From: Gracilibacteraceae bacterium
GTDB lineage: Bacteria; Bacillota; Desulfitobacteriia; Desulfitobacteriales; Syntrophobotulaceae
Assembly (NCBI GenBank): GCA_031266805.1
Contig: JAISAH010000015.1
Span: forward strand, 1 to 64,000
Direction: 5' to 3'
Length of the DNA stretch: 64,000 nt
Part shown: positions 26,577-34,800 of the stretch, in pieces
Layout of the letters: each line of letters begins with the position of its first letter
Position numbering within the stretch: position 1 is the stretch's first letter
Position numbers and translations under genes: made by a program
Notes under the pieces: model-generated
What the model saw: the letters and a program-made list of their open reading frames with translations, nothing else
The model's database searches: none
What the model was told of the DNA's origin: nothing

Positions 26577-27854
26577 GTGAAAAAAGTTCTGCCCTTTGTC
26601 GCTGTCATTGCGCTTATCGCTGCGCTTGTCTATGCTCAAACCGTCCATAAGATGGATCAGGAAACGGTGCTGGGCTATTACCGGGAACTGCTGCCGGAAG
26701 CCGTGAGTTTCGAGCCGTTAAGCGATCGGGTCGCGGCGGCTTGGGACTCATCCGGTTCCGTCGCCGCCTATGTCGGCGTCAGCTCCTATGTGGGCTACGG
26801 CGGTCCGCTGCTCGTGGGCGCCGTCGTGCGTCCGGACGGCTTGCTGGAAAAACCTGTAATATTAGAGAGCAAAGAAACGCCGTCTTATTTGACCAAGATC
26901 GAGCGGGAAGGATTTTACCGGCAGTTTGCTGTACTTAGGGCCGACGCGGCGCTGACGCCGGGGTTTGACGTGGACACGGTGAGCGGCGCGACACTTTCGA
27001 CCCGCGCCATAGTTCTCAGCGTCGCTGACGTGGCGCATACAGCCGCGATTCAAGGACTGGGCCTCACGCCGCAAAAAGCCGATATGCCCTGGCAGATCGG
27101 CGCCGCGGAGTTTGCCGCCGCCGCTTTGTTCGCTCTGAGCCTTCTCGCTTCAAAAATAAAGGCGCTGGCGAAACAGCGCCTTGTCCTGCTGGGCCTGAGC
27201 ATCGTCGTCCTGGGTTTTTGGCTGAACCGCTCTCTGAGCCTCGCGCAGTTTCAGGCGGCTCTCCTAGGATTTTTCCCGAATATCGCCCAAAACCTCCTCT
27301 GGTACATCGTGCTGCTCGGGGTCCTTTTCCCTGCCGCTGCCTTGGGTAAAAACCTTTATTGTCAGTACGCCTGCCCCTTTTGCGGCTTGCAGGAACTGGC
27401 CCACAAACTCAGCCGCCTTGATCTGCCGGTGGGGCGGCTGATGAGGCTGGTTCGCCCGGGGCGCAGCGTCTTGCTTTTCGCGGCGCTTTTCCTCGGCTTT
27501 CTTTCCCTCAATCCCTCCAGCGCCAGCTTTGAACCTTTTGGCACGATCTTTGGCTTGAACGGCGAGAGCTTCAACTGGTATCTCCTGTTTGTCATGCTGG
27601 TGGCCGGCTTCTTTTTCCGGCGCTTCTGGTGTCATGTTTTCTGCCCGGCCGGCGCTTTCCTGGATATTCTGGCCTCTTGGCGCCGGCGGCTCGGCCGTAA
27701 ACTGGCGGGCAAGCCGGCTCAGACCGCGGCAAAACCGGCTCAGGCCGCGCCGGATCGCAGACTTACAAAAGCGCAGTTTTTCTTTATCGGTGTGTACCTC
27801 ATCGGTCTTGGCGTCGTAGTCTGGACGGTGTGGGCGACTATCAACGCAGTTTGA
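26577..27854 (+). CDS. rdhC: NosR/RdhC-type membrane flavo-iron-sulfur protein
   Basis: 425 residues, GTG start. An N-terminal signal-anchor helix is followed by a periplasmic FMN-binding domain with the covalent-flavin motif VDTVSGATLSTRAI. Five or more membrane helices follow, with two CX3CP motifs (CQYACPFCG and CHVFCPAGAF) that bind Fe-S clusters on the cytoplasmic side. CprC/PceC-like proteins of this type were first taken as regulators and are now suspected to carry electrons to RdhA. The operator and a -10 box lie upstream, so it heads the second half of the locus. Confidence 0.9.
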   Translation: MKKVLPFVAVIALIAALVYAQTVHKMDQETVLGYYRELLPEAVSFEPLSDRVAAAWDSSGSVAAYVGVSSYVGYGGPLLVGAVVRPDGLLEKPVILESKETPSYLTKIEREGFYRQFAVLRADAALTPGFDVDTVSGATLSTRAIVLSVADVAHTAAIQGLGLTPQKADMPWQIGAAEFAAAALFALSLLASKIKALAKQRLVLLGLSIVVLGFWLNRSLSLAQFQAALLGFFPNIAQNLLWYIVLLGVLFPAAALGKNLYCQYACPFCGLQELAHKLSRLDLPVGRLMRLVRPGRSVLLFAALFLGFLSLNPSSASFEPFGTIFGLNGESFNWYLLFVMLVAGFFFRRFWCHVFCPAGAFLDILASWRRRLGRKLAGKPAQTAAKPAQAAPDRRLTKAQFFFIGVYLIGLGVVVWTVWATINAV

Positions 27855-27871
27855 TTTGGGAGGGAACCGGC

Positions 27872-28282
27872 ATGCCGCTGACTATTTTCCGGGAGATAAT
27901 ACTGAAACAGATCGTCACCGAGAGCTCTATCGAAACCGCGCGCGGCCAGATCCTCGCGCAGCTGGAAGATTTAAACCGGGAGCAGGAAGCCTTCAAAGCG
28001 CATAAAGACAAGACGCTGACGGAGATCACGCTGAAAGGCGCCGAGGCGCAGCAATTGACGCTGGCCCGGGAGAAATTCGACGTCCAGATCACCCAGTTCA
28101 ATCTGCAGCGGGATGAACTCAGGCGCAATATGATGACGCTGGGTGAACTCAAGGTCGGGGAAGAACGAGTCGTCGGCTCCGTGGAAGGTCCTTGCGAGGT
28201 CAAGGTAGGCGACCGCCTGGATCAGGCTACCCAGGCCGAGATCATCCTTAAAGACGGCGTGATCGTCGAGATCAGGCCTTGA
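27872..28282 (+). CDS. YlqD-family protein inside the rdh locus
   Basis: 136 residues. A long central coiled coil (about residues 20-90, rich in Glu, Gln and Lys) lies between short flanks, ending with KVGDRLDQATQAEIILKDGV and EIRP. The N- and C-terminal ends resemble Bacillus YlqD, whose function is unknown. GGGAGGG precedes the ATG at 27872. Its stop overlaps the start of a GroEL-like gene, so they are co-expressed. Rdh loci often hold a trigger factor-like gene; this may be a stand-in chaperone or assembly factor (inference). Confidence 0.7.
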   Translation: MPLTIFREIILKQIVTESSIETARGQILAQLEDLNREQEAFKAHKDKTLTEITLKGAEAQQLTLAREKFDVQITQFNLQRDELRRNMMTLGELKVGEERVVGSVEGPCEVKVGDRLDQATQAEIILKDGVIVEIRP

Positions 28283-29895
28283 CGCGGGGCGCCGGGACGA
28301 CGACCCGCCGCGAGACCCAGGCCAGACGAGCGCTGCTGCGCGGCGTAGAACAGGTGGAGGTGCTTGTAGGCGCGACTATGGGGCCCCGGGGCCGCAATAT
28401 CGTCCTCGGTCAGTTGATCGGTCCGCCGGTGGTCACTCAGGACGGGCTGACCGTGGCAAAAGCCATCAAACTGCCTGACGCCGCCGAGGATATGGGAGCG
28501 CGCTTTTGCCGCGAGATCGCGGAGCGGACGAACGCCGATTGCGGCGACGGGACCAGTTCGACTATAGTGCTGGCCCGGGCGATATTGCGAGGCGGTCTGA
28601 CGTTGATCGAAGCCGGCGCCGATCCCCTGCGGCTGAAGCGCGGGATCCAGACAGCCGTCCGGGCAGTCGGGGACTATATCCGGGGACAGAGCAAAGCAGC
28701 CGCGCCGCGGCATTTGCTCCAGGTCGCTTCCGGCGCCGCAAAAAGCGCGGATCTTGGCGCTCTGATCGCCGAGGCTTTTCAGGCTGCGAGCGGCGGCGGT
28801 TTCGTCAGCGTGGAGGAGGCTATTGAACGCCGCTCTTTTGTTCGCGGCGCGGCGGGTCTGTCCATCCCCTCCGGATACATATCGCCTTATTTCCTCGACG
28901 ACCGGCATGGGGCGGAGATCGAACTCATCGCTCCTTATATCCTGATGACTGACAGAGTGATTTCTACTCTGCAGCCCCTGCGTCGCGTCCTTGCTCAATG
29001 CGTTTGGGAAAAACGCCCTCTGCTCATTCTGGCGCCCCATGTGCGCAGCGAGGCGCTGGAAGATATGCTCCGGCTTCGGAGTGAGGGCGGAGGCAAAATC
29101 GTCGCTGTCCGGACGCCGGGCGACCCGGAGCAAAGTCTGGAGGTTTTGGAAGATCTCGCCGCCGCCGCGGGCGGAGTCGCGCTCATCGCTATGCTGGGAC
29201 GGGAACTGGACGAGGCTGCTCCGGCTCATCTCGGTCAGGCGGAGAGGATCGCCGTGACCCGCGATCGCACGGTCGTGAGCGGCGGCAAAGGCCGGACTGA
29301 GACGAAGAACAGCCAGGTGAGGCGGCTGCGCGCTCTGCTGGAACAAACCCGGGAGGAAAAGGCGCGGGCGCGCTTGCAAGACCGGATTGCCGCCCTGTCC
29401 GGCGGAGTGACGGTTGTATGCGTCGGCGGGGATACAAAAACAGAGTTGCAAGAGCGGAAAGCGCGGGCCATTGACGCCGTTCAGGCCGCCAAAGCCGCCG
29501 CCGAGGGCGGCGTAGTGCCCGGAGGCGGCACAGCTCTGCTCCGCGCCGGCGCGGCGCTGGAGCGTCTCACGGCCGCTTCCCCCGACGAACAAGCCGGGAT
29601 CAGGCTCGCAGGGCAGTCGCTGAGCGCGCCTCTGCGCCGGATCGTGCAAAACGCCGGCGGCAGCGGCGACAGGGTCATGGCGGAGCTTGGGGAACGAGAG
29701 TTTGCCATCGGCTATGACGCCGTAAGCAGGCGTTATGTCAATATGTGGGAGGCCGGTGTCATTGATCCGGCCAAGGTAGTGACGACAGCGCTGGACAGCG
29801 CCGCCAGTCTCTCCGCTTTGCTCCTGACTGCCGAAGTCCTGCTGGAGAAATATCAGGGGGAAACGACGCTGCTGGAACTTTCCGGCTCGCACTAA
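28279..29895 (+). CDS. GroEL-like chaperonin of the rdh locus (CprD/CprE type), copy 1
   Basis: 538 residues with the whole 60-kDa chaperonin fold: ARRALLRGVEQVEVLVGATM, GDGTSSTIVLARAIL (equatorial ATP site), apical domain, and AIDAVQAAKAAAEGGVVPGGG with the catalytic Asp. The C-terminal GGM tail of housekeeping GroEL is missing and the loop that is normally GDGTTT is changed to GDGTSS. The TTG start overlaps the ylqD-like stop, without a good ribosome site, so it relies on coupling. Desulfitobacterium cprD and cprE encode similar proteins thought to fold dehalogenases. No groES is near. Confidence 0.88.
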   Translation: MTRGAGTTTRRETQARRALLRGVEQVEVLVGATMGPRGRNIVLGQLIGPPVVTQDGLTVAKAIKLPDAAEDMGARFCREIAERTNADCGDGTSSTIVLARAILRGGLTLIEAGADPLRLKRGIQTAVRAVGDYIRGQSKAAAPRHLLQVASGAAKSADLGALIAEAFQAASGGGFVSVEEAIERRSFVRGAAGLSIPSGYISPYFLDDRHGAEIELIAPYILMTDRVISTLQPLRRVLAQCVWEKRPLLILAPHVRSEALEDMLRLRSEGGGKIVAVRTPGDPEQSLEVLEDLAAAAGGVALIAMLGRELDEAAPAHLGQAERIAVTRDRTVVSGGKGRTETKNSQVRRLRALLEQTREEKARARLQDRIAALSGGVTVVCVGGDTKTELQERKARAIDAVQAAKAAAEGGVVPGGGTALLRAGAALERLTAASPDEQAGIRLAGQSLSAPLRRIVQNAGGSGDRVMAELGEREFAIGYDAVSRRYVNMWEAGVIDPAKVVTTALDSAASLSALLLTAEVLLEKYQGETTLLELSGSH

Positions 29896-29908
29896 AGGGG
29901 AGACGTTC

Positions 29909-31510
29909 ATGGAATCGCTCATTTTGACCGGGGCGGCGGCGCGCCGCGCCTTAGCGGCCGGCGTTGATCTCGTCGCCGGCTGTGTGCGGCCGACGCTGGG
30001 GCCGCTGGGCCGCAACGTTGCGCTGGCCCCCTTGCGCGGCCGGCCGAAGATCACCAACGACGGCGTCAGCATCGCGGCAATTATTGAAACGGCGGATAAT
30101 TTCCAAAATTTGGGCTGTAGACTCGCTCAGGCGGTGTCCGCCCGTACCGGCGATCAGGCGGGCGACGGCACGACCACCGCCCTGATTTTGGCTCAGGCCA
30201 TGTTGAGCGAGGCAATGGCGCATCTGGCCGCGGGCCTGAATCCCGTCCCGCTGGCCGAAGGGCTGGAGCAAGGCGCGGAAACAGCCGTCCGGTTTTTGAC
30301 CCGGAGAGCGGAGCCCGTGCGTGATACGGGCGATATCAGAAAGATTGCGGCTGTCGCTTCCGGCGATGAGGAATTAGCGGGCCTGGTCGCTGTTGCCGTC
30401 GAAAAAGTCGGTTTTTCCGGCATAATCAACGTCGAAGAAGGGCGAGGGGTCAGATCTGAGTTGGAAATCGTCGAGGGCCTGCGTTTTGACAAAGGCTGTT
30501 TCACGCCGAAAATCGTTAAATCATGGGAACGCTTGGACGAAACTTTGGAAGACGCGTATGTACTCGTCGTCGACGGAAAAGTAAGCGGCGCCGGCGAGAT
30601 ATTTCCGGTGCTGGAGATTTTGCTCAGACGGCAAAAACCTCTGCTGCTGATTGCCGAGGATATCGCCGTTGACCTGCTGGCTCTGCTGCTCGCAAATAAG
30701 AAAAAAGGCACGATGAACGCCGTCGCGGTCATGTCTCCGGGCAGCGGCGAGCGGCGCGGCGAGTATCTGGCGGATATTGCCTGTATAACCGGCGCCGGCG
30801 TGATCAAAACCAGAGACGGCATGTCACTGGAAGCCATATCTGAGGCGGATCTGGGACGCGCCGCCCACGTCCGGGCGACCCACGAGTCGACGACCATTAT
30901 CGGCGGCCGAGGCGACAAAGAAATCATTGCCCGCCGCGCGGATGAAGTGCGGCGGCTCTGGGAGTCCCGCCCGGCCGGTTGGACCAAGGACAAACTGGCC
31001 CGGCGGCTGAGTTGGCTCCAGGGCGGCGTCGCCGTTATCCGCGTCGGCGCGCCGACCCGCTTGGAACTCTTGGAGAAGAAGGATCGGGCCGACGACGCGG
31101 TACATGCCGTGCGGGCGGCGATCACCGGCGGTTTCATTCCCGGTGGCGGCGCGGAACTGCTGCGGGCCGGCAGGGAATTGCTCTCCGTGCAGGCGGCGGA
31201 CGATGAGATCGGGCTCGGTTTGCGTATAGCGGCCCGCGCCTTGGAGGAGCCGCTCCGGCAGATTGCCGTTAACGCGGGACGATCGCCGGATATCATCGCC
31301 GACAAGGTAGCGGCTTTGCCTTCAGGTTACGGCTATGACGCCGTCGGCGATACATTTCGCGACCTGACGCAGGCCGGCGTTATCGACCCGGCCCTGGTGA
31401 CATGCGCCGCCTTGCGCAGCGCCGCGTCCATCGCCGCGCTGGTCGTCCGCGCCGAGGGCATTGTTTTGAACAAGGCGCCCGGTTTCCTGCGCGCCATGGG
31501 AATAGCCTGA
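29909..31510 (+). CDS. GroEL-like chaperonin of the rdh locus, copy 2
   Basis: 533 residues, starting 13 bases after copy 1 with its own AGGGGAG ribosome site. Conserved parts are VRPTLGPLGRNVAL, GDQAGDGTTTALILAQAML (canonical GDGTTT, unlike copy 1) and DDAVHAVRAAITGGFIPGGGAELL. It too lacks the GGM tail. The two copies differ widely, so this is not a recent duplication. They may form mixed rings or serve different clients of the dehalogenase system (inference). Confidence 0.88.
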   Translation: MESLILTGAAARRALAAGVDLVAGCVRPTLGPLGRNVALAPLRGRPKITNDGVSIAAIIETADNFQNLGCRLAQAVSARTGDQAGDGTTTALILAQAMLSEAMAHLAAGLNPVPLAEGLEQGAETAVRFLTRRAEPVRDTGDIRKIAAVASGDEELAGLVAVAVEKVGFSGIINVEEGRGVRSELEIVEGLRFDKGCFTPKIVKSWERLDETLEDAYVLVVDGKVSGAGEIFPVLEILLRRQKPLLLIAEDIAVDLLALLLANKKKGTMNAVAVMSPGSGERRGEYLADIACITGAGVIKTRDGMSLEAISEADLGRAAHVRATHESTTIIGGRGDKEIIARRADEVRRLWESRPAGWTKDKLARRLSWLQGGVAVIRVGAPTRLELLEKKDRADDAVHAVRAAITGGFIPGGGAELLRAGRELLSVQAADDEIGLGLRIAARALEEPLRQIAVNAGRSPDIIADKVAALPSGYGYDAVGDTFRDLTQAGVIDPALVTCAALRSAASIAALVVRAEGIVLNKAPGFLRAMGIA

Positions 31511-31520
31511 CTGCGGAGCG

Positions 31521-32354
31521 TCAAATAATACTGGTGTCCAAATCCACTTCCAGGCGAATATCGGCTTTGCTGCGCGGCATCTCCAAGGCGCTGCTTTCCG
31601 CTTCAATTTGCACCGTGCCGCTGCATCTGCCGGATCCGACGTCCAGCCGCAAGGCGCCGCCCGGTATAAGGCGGCGTCCCTGGGCTTCCGGCGCCACCAG
31701 CCATTCTTCGCCCATCTTGAACCAGAGCTGCTTCAAAGCGCCGCGCAAGTTTTTCCCGTCCGCCAAGCTTTCGTAGCGAAAAGTCTTAGTCGTCAGTTCC
31801 AGCGCCGCTTCGCCGTCAGCGCCGATGATGAGACGGGCGGGGTTGCGGAACCCCTGATCGCCCATGGAAACGCCTGCGCCGCCTTTTTTATATACAGTGA
31901 AACTCGCCGGAAATATACCGAATTTGCCGCGCAGGATATTCGCGTTAAAAGTGTCGGCGCCGAGAGCGCGGAGCGCGGTAAAAGCGCGCAGGAAGGTCAC
32001 GCCCTTGGCGATATAAGCGGCTTTTTCATTCGGAAGCGCGTGAATGATCTGAAAAGCGTCCAGCCAGGCCTCGGCCGGCGGCGAACCAAAAGCCGCCTCA
32101 AACGCTATGCCAATTTCTTCCAAATAGCCGCGCTGATCGCGGATGACTTCCAATCCCTTGAGCGTCAGGCTTACTTTGCTGTCGTCTTTCTCCAAATACC
32201 CGTTATCGCTCAACTGGGCGAATACTTTGCGGGCGCTTTGCCGGCTGACGCCGAAAAAAGAAGCCGCAGCTGATACCGTCCTGTTATCGCCTCTGTGCAG
32301 ATAATAGTACAGCAGATGTCTCAGCCGGTGATAAGTGAGTTTTGTTTCATCCAT
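31521..32354 (-). CDS. Winged-helix DNA-binding protein of unknown function
   Basis: 277 residues. The N-terminus shows a helix-turn-helix (VSAAASFFGVSRQSARKVFAQL) and wing (GYLEKDDSKVSLTLKGLEV), much like DtxR/MarR folds. The remaining 200 residues form a domain I do not recognise, with few Cys or His and no enzyme motif; it may sense a ligand. It converges on the second chaperonin gene with a gap of only 10 bases and no terminator between. Role in control of the rdh genes is possible by position alone. Confidence 0.6.
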   Translation of the reverse strand: MDETKLTYHRLRHLLYYYLHRGDNRTVSAAASFFGVSRQSARKVFAQLSDNGYLEKDDSKVSLTLKGLEVIRDQRGYLEEIGIAFEAAFGSPPAEAWLDAFQIIHALPNEKAAYIAKGVTFLRAFTALRALGADTFNANILRGKFGIFPASFTVYKKGGAGVSMGDQGFRNPARLIIGADGEAALELTTKTFRYESLADGKNLRGALKQLWFKMGEEWLVAPEAQGRRLIPGGALRLDVGSGRCSGTVQIEAESSALEMPRSKADIRLEVDLDTSII

Positions 32355-32379
32355 GATCCGCGCGGTCCTGTTCTTTACT

Positions 32380-33423
32380 TTATTTCAGCAGCAGTATTTC
32401 CAGCAAAGTCTGCGGGTCGCCGCCGCTTGATTTCAGCGCCGTTTCCGTGCGCAGGCAGTTTTCCATCATGCCGGCAAGGCGCGTCGCCGTGAAACGGCTG
32501 CTCTGGCGAAAAATTTTACCGGCTTCATAAGGAGTTCTCACGCCGGCGGCAGCCATAAAATCCTTGACGTCGCCGCGGCGGGCGCGCACCAGCGCGGCGG
32601 CGAGCAAAAGCCGGATATGGCGGACTATCATGGTGAACACCTGCAGATAATAGTCCTGCCCCAATACTTCATCCAGTTTGCGCAAAGCAGGGCCGGTCCG
32701 CCCGGCGGCCCAATCGTCCAGCATAGCGAATACCGTGGTTTCCGGGCGCGGGACGCAGACGGCCCGGATATCCTCCGCCCTGATCTCCGCTCCCTCGCTG
32801 TAAAGAGCCAGTTTATCCAGCTCGCCGGCTAAAAGTCCCGTGCCATGTCCCGACCAGTCCAGAAAGAATTTCGCCGCGGCCGCGCTCATGTTTTTGCCCC
32901 GCGCCGCCGCTTCTCTCACGCACCAAGCTGTCCAGGCCTCGCCCTGCGGTAAGGCGAACTCGACGATTTTGCCGTTTTTGAGGATCTCCTTATAAAGCCG
33001 CCGGCCCCGGTTTACGTCGGCGGCGATGAAAAGCAGGCAATTATCCGGGTTGGGAGCCTGGCAATAATCAAGGAAAGCATCATCGGCTGCCGCGTTCTTG
33101 CTTTTACTCTTGCTCTTGCTTTTACTCTCGCTTTTGCCCTTGCCCGCGGCATCTTTTTCCGGTTTGAAATAAGTAAAATCGTCAGCGACGATGAGCCGCC
33201 CGGAAAAAAAAGCGGCTGTGCGGGCCGCCGCCACCACGTCTTCCGCCAAATAACTTTTGCCGCCAAACAATTCCACATTGCTGCCGGAAGGGTCGTCCGC
33301 CAGAAAACGCGCGCGCAAAAGAGCAACCGCCTCAAGTATCGTGTGGCGATCCTCACCGTGCCAGAGGTAAACGGCCGGCAGAGCGGCGGCGGCCAAATCC
33401 CGCCGGATGACGTCGAGACTCAA
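32380..33423 (-). CDS. holA: DNA polymerase III subunit delta
   Basis: 347 residues. The pattern VIRRDLAAAALPAVYLWHGEDRHTILEAVALLRARF and later FFLDWSGHGTGLLAGELDKL and VFAMLDDWAAGR match HolA, part of the clamp loader. TTG at 33423 is chosen because AGGAGGT lies about nine bases upstream and the frame before it does not look like HolA. An unusual lysine-serine repeat (SESKSKSKSKSK) lies at about residues 90-105 and has no equivalent that I know in other HolA proteins. Confidence 0.88.
   Translation of the reverse strand: MSLDVIRRDLAAAALPAVYLWHGEDRHTILEAVALLRARFLADDPSGSNVELFGGKSYLAEDVVAAARTAAFFSGRLIVADDFTYFKPEKDAAGKGKSESKSKSKSKSKNAAADDAFLDYCQAPNPDNCLLFIAADVNRGRRLYKEILKNGKIVEFALPQGEAWTAWCVREAAARGKNMSAAAAKFFLDWSGHGTGLLAGELDKLALYSEGAEIRAEDIRAVCVPRPETTVFAMLDDWAAGRTGPALRKLDEVLGQDYYLQVFTMIVRHIRLLLAAALVRARRGDVKDFMAAAGVRTPYEAGKIFRQSSRFTATRLAGMMENCLRTETALKSSGGDPQTLLEILLLK
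33096..33146 (-). repeat. Lys-Ser coding hexanucleotide repeat within holA
   Basis: On the coding strand AA(A/G)AG(C/T) is repeated about six times, giving alternating Lys and Ser. Codons vary between AAA and AAG and between AGC and AGT, so the tract is not a perfect microsatellite. Confidence 0.8.
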
Positions 33424-33437
33424 TTTCCACCCACCTC

Positions 33438-34688
33438 CTACACGATCTGCCCGTCGCCGTAAACCACATATTTTATAGTCGTCAGTTCCGCCAGACCCAT
33501 CGGCCCGCGGGTGTGCAGCTTTTGCGTGCTGATGCCGATCTCCGCGCCAAAACCGAATCGGCCGCCGTCGGTGAAGCGTGTTGAGGCGTTGTGGTATACG
33601 GCCGCCGCGTCCGTTTCCCGCAGAAAACGCCGCGCCGCCGCGCAATCCTCCGTCAGAATGGTCTCCGAGTGTTTGGTGCCGTAGCGGTAGATATGATCGA
33701 GGGCTTCATCTAGGTCGGCGACCACCCGGATGCTGAGGATGAAGTCGTTGTATTCCGTACTCCAGTCGTCTTCCGTCGCCGCCAGCGCGTCCGGGATCAA
33801 AACCCGCGTTTCCGGGCAGCCCCGCATTTCTACGCCGGCCCGCCGCAGCTCCGCCGCCAGCCGCGGCAGATAATCCGCCGCCGCCGCCCGGTGGACGAGC
33901 AAGGTTTCCAGCGCGTTGCAAACGCCGGGTTTATTCGTCTTGGCGTTAAAAACAACGCGCACGGCTTTGGCCATATCCGCCGCCGCATCCACAAAGGCGT
34001 GGCAGACGCCGGTTCCCGTCTCAATGACCGGCACGGTGGAGTTTTGCACGACGTTTTGGATCAGAGCCGCGCCGCCGCGCGGGATCAGCACGTCCACATA
34101 ACGGTTAAGGCGCATGAGCTGTTCCACATAAGCCCGGTCGCTGCCGGGCAAAGTCTGGACGCAGGCGGCCGGCAGGCCCGCGTTTTCTGCCGCCGCGCTG
34201 ATAAGACGACTGAGGACGAGATTGCTCCTGAGCGCCTCGGCCCCGCCGCGCAGGATGCAGGCGTTGCCGGATTTCAGGCAGAGGGCCGCCGCGTCCGCTG
34301 TCACGTTAGGCCGCGCTTCGTAGATGATAGCGACGACACCCAGAGGAACGCGCGTTTTTTCGATTTTCAAACCGTTCGGCCGCGTCCAGAACTCACCGCC
34401 GCCGACCGGGTCGGGCAGAGCGGCCACCGCTTCCACCGCCTCGGCGATATCCCGGATCCCCTCCGGCGTGAGAGTCAGGCGATTGAGCAAACTGGCCGCC
34501 AGACCCTGGGCGGCGGCGGCGCTCACATCCTGCTCGTTGGCCGCCAGGATCTCCGCTTCGCCCTGCCGTAAAGCCGCGGCTATCGCGCTGAGGGCCAGAT
34601 CTTTCACGTCCGTGTCCGTGAAAGCCAGCCGCCGCGCCGCCGCCCGGGCCCGTTCGCCTAATTCCAATAATTCCGGTGAGAATTCCAT
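33438..34688 (-). CDS. proA: Gamma-glutamyl phosphate reductase
   Basis: 416 residues of the aldehyde-dehydrogenase fold. VPLGVVAIIYEARPNVTADAA, CLKSGNACILRGG, and the catalytic-Cys segment ETGTGVCHAFVDAAADM are intact. It reduces gamma-glutamyl phosphate with NADPH in proline synthesis. The ATG at 34688 is preferred since GGGG lies about eight bases upstream; the ATG at 34697 directly touches that run. The usual partner proB is not next to it. It ends 14 bases before holA and is probably co-transcribed. Confidence 0.93.
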   Translation of the reverse strand: MEFSPELLELGERARAAARRLAFTDTDVKDLALSAIAAALRQGEAEILAANEQDVSAAAAQGLAASLLNRLTLTPEGIRDIAEAVEAVAALPDPVGGGEFWTRPNGLKIEKTRVPLGVVAIIYEARPNVTADAAALCLKSGNACILRGGAEALRSNLVLSRLISAAAENAGLPAACVQTLPGSDRAYVEQLMRLNRYVDVLIPRGGAALIQNVVQNSTVPVIETGTGVCHAFVDAAADMAKAVRVVFNAKTNKPGVCNALETLLVHRAAAADYLPRLAAELRRAGVEMRGCPETRVLIPDALAATEDDWSTEYNDFILSIRVVADLDEALDHIYRYGTKHSETILTEDCAAARRFLRETDAAAVYHNASTRFTDGGRFGFGAEIGISTQKLHTRGPMGLAELTTIKYVVYGDGQIV

Positions 34689-34800
34689 GAATTGCATCCC
34701 CGCGTTTCAAAAAGATTACAAACCGCCGTGACAGCGCTCCTGTCGCGCCCAATCATGTAAACAAAGTATAGCATATCCCGCGCGGAATTTCTATATATAA

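Noticed and set aside
28222-30072. 616-codon frame on the minus strand
   Set aside because: Antisense to the first GroEL-like gene, with no recognisable motif or ribosome site.
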